Shown here in pieces: positions 55,578-64,000 of a stretch of DNA of 64,000 nt. The stretch comes from Acidobacterium sp. S8 (GTDB lineage: Bacteria; Acidobacteriota; Terriglobia; Terriglobales; Acidobacteriaceae). The position numbers and the translations under genes are program-made. Within the stretch, counting starts at the first letter, position 1. Each line of letters starts with the position of its first letter. The stretch is from positions 1 to 64,000 of the forward strand of contig NZ_LMUM01000022.1 of the NCBI RefSeq assembly GCF_009765985.1, written 5' to 3'. A model generated the notes under the pieces. The model did no database searches. It was not told where the DNA came from and saw nothing but the letters and a program-made list of their open reading frames with translations.

Positions 55578-57656
55578 ATGCCAGATTTTCTCCTTGAAGT
55601 TGGATTGGAAGAGATTCCCGCGCGCATGATCGCTGCCGCTCAGGCTGAGCTGGCGCGCCGCGTGGAAGAGTTGTTGACTCGTGAGCGTTTGCTCGGTGGG
55701 GGTGCCGCGATCAGTTATTCCACGCCGCGCCGGCTTGCTGTGCTGGTAGGTGGCGTGGTTACTGCGCAGGCGGATGCCGAGGAACAGCTGACCGGGCCTT
55801 CGTGGGGTGTTGCCTTTAAGAATGGCGAAGTGACTCCGGCGGCGCTGGCTTTTGCGAAGAAGGCTGGCGTGGACGTTGCGGCTTTGCAGAAGGTCACGAA
55901 TGCCAAGGGCGAATATGTTTCGGCGACGGTGCTGCGCAAAGGTCGCTCGGCTGCCGCGGTGTTGACGGAGCAGCTTCCGAAGGAGCTGGCTGCGCTTTAT
56001 TGGCCGAAGAATATGTACTGGCGCGCGGGCAAGCCCGAGCGGTTTGTGCGTCCGGTGAAATGGCTGCTGGCGATTCTCGATCACGCCATTGTGCCGGTGG
56101 AGTTTGCCGGTGTGCATGCGGGCAATCTCAGCTATGGGCATCGCATTCTGCATGGCGATCATGCAGTGACGATAAACAAGCCCGCTGACTATGCTGCGGC
56201 GCTGCAATCGGCCAAGGTGCTGGTCGATGTCGAAGCGCGGCGTCAGCGGATTCGCAAGGCGCTCGATGCAGTGACGCGGACTGTTCCCGGCGCGCGCTGG
56301 CGGGAAGATGAGGCGCTGGTCGATACCGTGACTCATCTCACCGAATGGCCTTCAGTGCTGCTCGGCAACTTCGAGGCGGAGTATCTGACTTTGCCGGAAG
56401 AAGTGCTGGTGACGGTGATGCGCGATCACCAGAAATACTTTGCGGTGGAGGATGCGGCGGGTAAGCTGGCTCCGCATTTTCTGGCGGTGCTGAATACTGA
56501 AGCGGATGAGCAGGGGATTGCTGTCATTCGCCATGGCAACGAGCGCGTGCTGCGGGCGCGGTTTAACGATGCTCGCTTCTTCTGGGACTTCGATCAGAAG
56601 ATTTCGCTTGAAGATCGTGTCGAGATGCTCAGATCGGTGACCTTCCAGAAAGATCTGGGCAGCTATTACGTGAAGACCGAAGCAAACCTGCGGATCGCCG
56701 AGCAGTTGGCTTTGCAGGTGAAGGAACGTGGCGTTGCCGTCGATGAGCTATCGCTGCTGATAGCGACGAAGCTCGCCAAGACCGATCTGACTGCGGAATT
56801 GGTAAAAGAGTTCACCGAGCTGCAGGGCGTTGTTGGCGGTCTCTATGCTCGTGCTCAGGGACTTGGTGAGACGGTGGCGCAGGCCATCTATTCACAGTAC
56901 ACACCTGCTTCGACAGACGATGCGATTCCGGTGACGGTCGAAGGACAGATTTTAGGGATTGCTGATCGCTTCCAGATGATTGCGGCGATGTTTGCGATTG
57001 GGCTTGAGCCGACTGGATCGAAGGATCCGTTTGCGCTGCGGCGTGCGGCGAATGGCGTGGTGAAGATTCTGGCTGAGTCTGAGCTGCCGCTGACTTTCTC
57101 TGATCTGGTGAAGGCTGCCGATGCTTCTTCGGATAAGCTCGCGGCTTTCTTCCGTGAGCGGGTTGAGTTTTATCTGCGCGACGTGCGCGCGTACCGGTAT
57201 GACGTGGTGAGTGCGGTGCTGGCCGCTGGGCATGAGGATGTTCGCGACGCGATGGCCGGGGCAGAGGCGTTGACTGCTGTTCGTGGCTCGGAGGATTTTG
57301 CTGCCATCTCGGCTGCTTTCAAGAGAATGAAAAATATACTGAGGCAGGCTTCCGAGAAAGGTTTGCCAGCAGGGGGCGTGGTAAACGATCAGCTGCTGAC
57401 CGATCAAGCAGAGCGCGCCCTTTTCGATCGGGCTAATACGCTTGCGCCTGAGGTCGAGAAGTTGCGAGCTGCGCGTAAATATCAGGAGGCGCTGGAGCAG
57501 ATTGCCACACTGCGCCCACATGTCGATCTTTTCTTCGACAAGGTGATGGTGATGGTGGATGATCCTGCGGTGCGGCAAAATCGGCTGGCTTTGATCACGA
57601 AGGTGCTGGTTGGATTCTCTTCAGTTGCTGATTTTTCGGAGATTGTTACCGGGTAG
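55578..57656 (+). CDS. glyS: glycine--tRNA ligase beta subunit
   Basis: Binds and positions tRNA-Gly for the alpha subunit. 692 residues. [32 protein letters not shown] and the later [53 protein letters not shown]-like block (here [19 protein letters not shown]), [24 protein letters not shown], and [22 protein letters not shown] (as [20 protein letters not shown]) are highly conserved. The C-terminal anticodon-binding region has [25 protein letters not shown]. Length is normal. Confidence 0.98.
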   Translation: [692 protein letters not shown]

Positions 57657-57666
57657 AGTGCGCGAC

Positions 57667-57705
57667 CCCACCCTTTCGCAAAGAGCGCGAAAGGATGGGG
57701 CACCC
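57667..57705. repeat. GGGGCACCC-type palindromic repeat downstream of glyS
   Basis: CCCACCCTTTCGC, loop AAAGA, GCGCGAAAGGATGGGGCACCC. Near-identical to 54174-54210, before glyQ. It may form the glyS transcript end; no T tract follows. The rest of 57706-57925 shows no gene. Confidence 0.75.
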
Positions 57706-57925
57706 AGGTTTTGCGTGGTGCTTGTATTGGTCAGGTCTGAATCAGAAGCCGTCATCTTTTCGCAGCGAGGTATCGTTAGTATTCTTCGCTGTGTTCAGGG
57801 TGGCGGCTTTTGTGTTTGCCTGTCAGATGAATGGATCATCGACGCGCTTTGAAAATGCCTGGATCCGGCGTTGCGATGCAACCAATCTGTAACGCGCCCA
57901 ATACCCTGCTGAATCCTGTTGTACT

Positions 57926-60367
57926 TTAATCTTCGCGGAGCAGACGTGCGGGATCTACATTCTGTGCGCGGCGTGCGGGGACAAGCGTGGCGATGGTTCC
58001 CAGCAGCGTCATGGTGAGGACGACGCCGAGCAACACGAGCGGGTCTTGTGGCGTTGCCTGGTAGACGATGTGAGCGAGCAAACCGCTGGCCATGATGCCT
58101 AGGGCAAGTCCTGCGATGGAGCCCCCAAGTAGGAGAAGTACCGGACGGGCGAGGGCGGCGCGCATCAGTTGCAGCGGCTGTGCTCCGAGGGCGACGCGGA
58201 TGCCAAGCTCTTTCATGCGCTTGCTTACAGTGTAGGAGGCCATGCCGAAGATTCCGGTGACGGCGAGCATGGCTGCAAGCAGGCCCATGACGCCGAGGGC
58301 GGCGGTTGCGGCGCGTGACGGGAAGAGAGCGAATTCGAGCGACTGCTGCCACGAATCGATGGTGTAGGGCAGGCTTCCATCGGTGTTATGCATGATGCGT
58401 TGCAGGGATGGCGTAATTTCGCTGCGAAGACGCTGTGAGCGGGTGACGAAGAAGATATTGCTATGCGTGTCCTGCGCGTAGGGAAAAAACATGGCAGGCC
58501 GGGTAGGCTCGACGAGGCTCTGATATTTGCCGTTTTCAACGACGCCGACGATTTGATAAATGTGTCCGGCGCTGCGCTTGAAGCGCTGACCGATAGCGGA
58601 CTTATCTCCGAACATCGCATGGGCGAAGGCGGCATTGACGATGGTGACCGAAGGCGCCTTGTCGTCATCGTGCCATGTGAAGTCACGGCCGGCGAGCAGA
58701 TGAGTCTGAGCCGCCTGCAGATATCCAGGAGTAATGGAGTAATAGATGGCATCGGTTACGGCGTTGGACATGCGGTAGTCGGTCGTGTCGGGGCGATAAA
58801 CATCGGCGTCGCTATTGCTGACGCCGAGCGGAATGTGATTGATGGCGCCCGTAGCCGTTACTCCTGGAACCTGTGCAGTCTCTTCCAACATTCGCTTCTG
58901 AATCATGATCGACTGATCGTCGGAGTAGCCGGCGAGTCCTAGATCGGTATCGAGCAGTGTGACACCTTCGGGATTAAATCCGAAGCTGGCATTCAGCGAG
59001 CGCATCATGCCGCGCAGGGCGACGAGCGATGCTGTGACCAGGAGTGTGCAAATGGCAATCTGCACGCCGAGGAGCAGGTCTCGCAGTGTCAAACGGCGAA
59101 AAGCGGCGACGGAGGACGCCCCAGGCTTCATGGCGTGGGAGGCGTCGATGCTCCATATCTGGCGTGCAGGCAGAAGGCCGAAGAGAACTCCGCTGGCAAG
59201 GGAGAGCAGCAGGGCGACGGCATAGACGGATGCGTCAGGATTCACGGCGACGCGAAGGGGCATCTGCGCGATGGGCTGCCAGGAGCTGAGCACGCGAAGA
59301 AGAAAAGAGGCGATGACCATGCCGACGGCTCCGCCGACGAGCGAGACGATGACTGATTCAGTCAGGAGCTGGCGCACCAGGTTCCCACGGCTGGAGCCAA
59401 TGGCGAGGCGGATTGCGAGTTCGCGGCTGCGGTCGGCAGCACGGGCGGCGAAGATGCTGGCGAGATTGGCGCAGGCAGCGAGCAGAACGAGAATCGCCAT
59501 GAGCATGATGCCGATGAGAAAGCCACGCATGGGTCCGCCCATGATGTCGCCGAGCAGGCCGGGCCGGATGAGATGCGCGTCGAGCTTGTCGTCTTCGGTG
59601 TAAGTCTTGGCGAGCTGAGTGGCGATGGCATTCAGGTTTTGCGTGGCCAGTTGCGGCGTGGCGCCGGACTTCAAGCTGCCGATGGTGTAAATCTGGTGAT
59701 CGCCACGCTCGGTGAGGAAGTTATTGCCCTCGAGCTGTTGCTCATTGACCATGGGAACCCAGAAATCTGGCCACATGAAGAGCTCGGTTCCGTGAAAGGA
59801 GTCGGGCGCTACGCCAATGAGGGTGTAGGGATGCTTATCGAGATCGATGACGCTGCCGATGGCGCGTGGGTCGCTATTGAGGCGGTCGTGCCAGAACCCA
59901 TAGCTGACGACGACGTAGGGAGCGGAGTTGGGGCCGTGCTCATCAGATGCATGGAAGAAGCGGCCGAGCGCGGGCCGGATGCCAAGCATATCAAAGTAAT
60001 TTCCGGTCGCCTCGTATCCCCAGATCTCCGCGACGGTGCTCTGTTGTGAGCCACCCGCGGGAATAGTGACGCCTGCGCTGCTGAAGGCATATCCGGCAAT
60101 ACCCTTGAAGGTGGTGTTTTTGTCGCGGTAATCGACATAGTCGGGGTAGGACTGCGTGTCCCAGCCATGATGATTGCGGGCGACCTGATAAAGATTTTGA
60201 GCGTCAGGAACGTTGAGAGGACGCAGAATAAGGGCGTTGAGCACGCTGAAGACAACCACGTTGGCGCCGACGCCGAGGGCAAGGGTGAGGATCGCGGTGA
60301 GAGCGAAGCCGGGGGACTTGCGCAATTGGCGGAAAGAAAAGCGGATGTCCTGAAGAGTAGAGTGCAT
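57926..60367 (-). CDS. orphan MacB/FtsX-type permease (acidobacterial duplicated permease)
   Basis: 813 residues from ATG 60367 with GAGGT upstream; the frame is open to 60541 but family members start at MHSTLQDIRFSFRQLRKSPGF. Four transmembrane segments per half are arranged twice: after helix one (ALTAILTLALGVGANVVVFSVLNA) a MacB periplasmic domain (residues ~45-260), then FtsX helices (IGIMLMAILVLLAACANLASIFAARAADRSRELAIRLAIGSSRGNLVRQLLTESV), then a second copy ending LGVMGLLAAMLAVTGIFGMASYTVSKRMKELGIRVALGA. No ATP-binding gene adjoins it, as usual for this group; transported substrate unknown. Confidence 0.93.
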   Translation of the reverse strand: MHSTLQDIRFSFRQLRKSPGFALTAILTLALGVGANVVVFSVLNALILRPLNVPDAQNLYQVARNHHGWDTQSYPDYVDYRDKNTTFKGIAGYAFSSAGVTIPAGGSQQSTVAEIWGYEATGNYFDMLGIRPALGRFFHASDEHGPNSAPYVVVSYGFWHDRLNSDPRAIGSVIDLDKHPYTLIGVAPDSFHGTELFMWPDFWVPMVNEQQLEGNNFLTERGDHQIYTIGSLKSGATPQLATQNLNAIATQLAKTYTEDDKLDAHLIRPGLLGDIMGGPMRGFLIGIMLMAILVLLAACANLASIFAARAADRSRELAIRLAIGSSRGNLVRQLLTESVIVSLVGGAVGMVIASFLLRVLSSWQPIAQMPLRVAVNPDASVYAVALLLSLASGVLFGLLPARQIWSIDASHAMKPGASSVAAFRRLTLRDLLLGVQIAICTLLVTASLVALRGMMRSLNASFGFNPEGVTLLDTDLGLAGYSDDQSIMIQKRMLEETAQVPGVTATGAINHIPLGVSNSDADVYRPDTTDYRMSNAVTDAIYYSITPGYLQAAQTHLLAGRDFTWHDDDKAPSVTIVNAAFAHAMFGDKSAIGQRFKRSAGHIYQIVGVVENGKYQSLVEPTRPAMFFPYAQDTHSNIFFVTRSQRLRSEITPSLQRIMHNTDGSLPYTIDSWQQSLEFALFPSRAATAALGVMGLLAAMLAVTGIFGMASYTVSKRMKELGIRVALGAQPLQLMRAALARPVLLLLGGSIAGLALGIMASGLLAHIVYQATPQDPLVLLGVVLTMTLLGTIATLVPARRAQNVDPARLLRED

Positions 60368-60543
60368 CGGCGACCTCACTGAGGTTTGGATGTGCATTTT
60401 GGCGACCAGAAGATGCAAGTCAAGTTGCTTAGTTTTGTGGGGCTTAGAAGGTCGAATCGTCAGAAAAGTGTTCAGATTGTCCGGAATTGAAATCTTGTGT
60501 TCGGAAACGGACGGTTTTTGAGCCGATGATTTTCCGGGCAATT

Positions 60544-60578
60544 AAAAACCCCACCCTTGGCCTGTGGCCAGGGTGGGG
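60544..60578 (-). terminator. intrinsic terminator of lon
   Basis: On the minus strand CCCCACCCTGGCC, a 3-base loop, GGCCAAGGGTGGGG (one bulge), followed by TTTTTAAT. It lies 14 bp after the lon stop and belongs by sequence to the GGGGCACCC repeat family, so a dispersed repeat serves here as terminator. Confidence 0.8.
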
Positions 60579-60591
60579 CATCCGGGTTTGC

Positions 60592-63012
<2,421 letters not shown>

Positions 63013-63184
63013 GTCGTCCCTTTCGCTTTCGTGGTTCGATCCCTGTTAGATGAACTTTAACTCATCCGGACTCAGGAGGGAACTAAACGGGTGTGCTTTT
63101 GGTAACACGATGAAAGAGGAAGTTCCCCATTATTTTGCTGAAAGACTTTACGGCAGTAGCCTAACCGCCTGAAAAATCAAAAGC

Positions 63185-63256
63185 CGTCATCCTGATGAAG
63201 TTCAGCGAAAACCAAACATGGTTGAGGATTCTTCGCTGCGCTCAGAATGACGGCGT
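63185..63256. repeat. palindromic repeat between clpX and lon
   Basis: GCCGTCATCCTGATGAAG at the left and CTGCGCTCAGAATGACGGC at the right are imperfect inverted copies around a 30-base middle. It is related in end sequence to 1852-1941. It probably folds in the clpX transcript. Confidence 0.7.
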
Positions 63257-63277
63257 TTTTTGGGGCCACTAGTGAAA

Positions 63278-64000
63278 CTAGCCTGCTTTTTCGAGGAGCG
63301 TAACCGATAGATCGCGTTTGCGAACCATTTCTGCCGTGATCTGGAGCTCCTTGATTTTCTTGTTGCCGGGCAGGTGGTACATCAGGTCCAGCATCAACTC
63401 TTCGAGGATCATGCGGAGGCCACGCGCGCCGACTTTGCGGTGCAGCGCTTCCTGCGCGATGGACTTGGCCGCTTCTTCGTCGAAGTTCAGGCGAACGCCT
63501 TCGTATTCAAAGAGTTTCTGATACTGCTTGAGGATCGCGTTGCGCGGCTTGGTGAGAATTTCAACAAGCGCAACTTCATCCAGCTCATCGAGGATGCCGA
63601 TGACAGGGAGGCGCCCAACGAATTCGGGGATGAGACCGAATTTGATGAGATCCTGAGGTTCGGCCTGACGGAGCAGTTCAGCATCACGCTGTGCGCGGAC
63701 TGAGACGCCCGGTTGCGATTCGCTTTCGGTCAGCGCTTTGAAGCCGAGTGCCTTCTTGCCGATGCGACGGCCGATGACGCGTTCGAGTCCGACAAATGCG
63801 CCACCGCAGATGAAGAGGATATTGGTGGTGTCAACAGGAGTGAATTCCTGGTGTGGATGTTTGCGTCCGCCCTGCGGTGGAACATTGGCCACTGTGCCTT
63901 CGAGAATTTTGAGCAGCGCCTGCTGCACGCCTTCACCGGAGACATCGCGAGTGATGGATGGGTTTTCGTCCTTGCGCCCGATCTTATCAATTTCGTCGAT
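63278..64000 (-). CDS. clpX: ATP-dependent Clp protease ATP-binding subunit ClpX (partial)
   Basis: The frame runs off the right edge; the last ~240 residues are visible. The first visible codons give [53 protein letters not shown], which is the Walker B region and the following ClpX signature. The RKH-like loop (GGRKHPHQ), [13 protein letters not shown] (sensor/arginine region) and [21 protein letters not shown] follow. It unfolds substrates for ClpP. The zinc-binding domain and Walker A lie outside the window. Confidence 0.97.
   Translation of the reverse strand: MDEIDKIGRKDENPSITRDVSGEGVQQALLKILEGTVANVPPQGGRKHPHQEFTPVDTTNILFICGGAFVGLERVIGRRIGKKALGFKALTESESQPGVSVRAQRDAELLRQAEPQDLIKFGLIPEFVGRLPVIGILDELDEVALVEILTKPRNAILKQYQKLFEYEGVRLNFDEEAAKSIAQEALHRKVGARGLRMILEELMLDLMYHLPGNKKIKELQITAEMVRKRDLSVTLLEKAG

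Overview
Organism. The gene set suggests a member of the Acidobacteriota, probably Terriglobia/Acidobacteriaceae. Pointers are a secreted von Willebrand factor A protein of the acidobacterial type, a 'duplicated orphan' MacB/FtsX permease without ATPase, an S55 SpoIVB-type peptidase domain protein, BshA, and many short intergenic palindromic repeats ending in GGGGCACCC or TCAGAATGAC. This is inferred from gene content; no rRNA gene is present.

Layout. 1-4020 is chromosomal: the end of a probable glycoside hydrolase, a YdeI-like protein, and tpiA, a GIY-YIG nuclease, pgk and ridA on the minus strand. 4021-31976 is a genomic island. 31977-64000 is chromosomal again: gapA; a zeta-like kinase; an OpuC-type osmoprotectant transporter; regulators; ribA; a LytS-type kinase; bshA with a YdjC-type deacetylase; tRNA-Val; a diguanylate cyclase; secreted proteins; a GH43 enzyme; a VapBC-like pair; recO; glyQ and glyS; an orphan permease; lon; and the end of clpX.

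The island lies between gapA and ridA-pgk-tpiA, so it splits a glycolytic cluster that is usually contiguous. It carries a tyrosine integrase at its left end. At its right end is a MobF mobilisation module in trwA-trwB-trwC order, with an AIPR-like gene between coupling protein and relaxase. No type IV secretion genes are seen, so it looks like an integrative mobilisable element (IME). Its cargo is HigBA, an IS110-family element, an ArdC-like protein, an unrecognised operon of overlapping small genes with two HTH proteins, an AbiEii remnant, and a complete type I-C CRISPR-Cas system (cas3-cas5c-cas8c-cas7c-cas4-cas1-cas2) with 60 repeats and 59 spacers. A 12-bp direct repeat marks the proposed ends, and TGCACAG-type motifs cluster just inside both.

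How it may work together (inference). Integrase and mobilisation genes move the element. ArdC would protect incoming DNA, HigBA would stabilise the element, and the CRISPR and AIPR genes would defend host and element against phages or rival elements. The cas operon has almost no upstream space of its own and may be transcribed from a palindrome-rich divergent promoter region near 11.9 kb. Individual cas genes look standard; the unusual part is the genetic setting.
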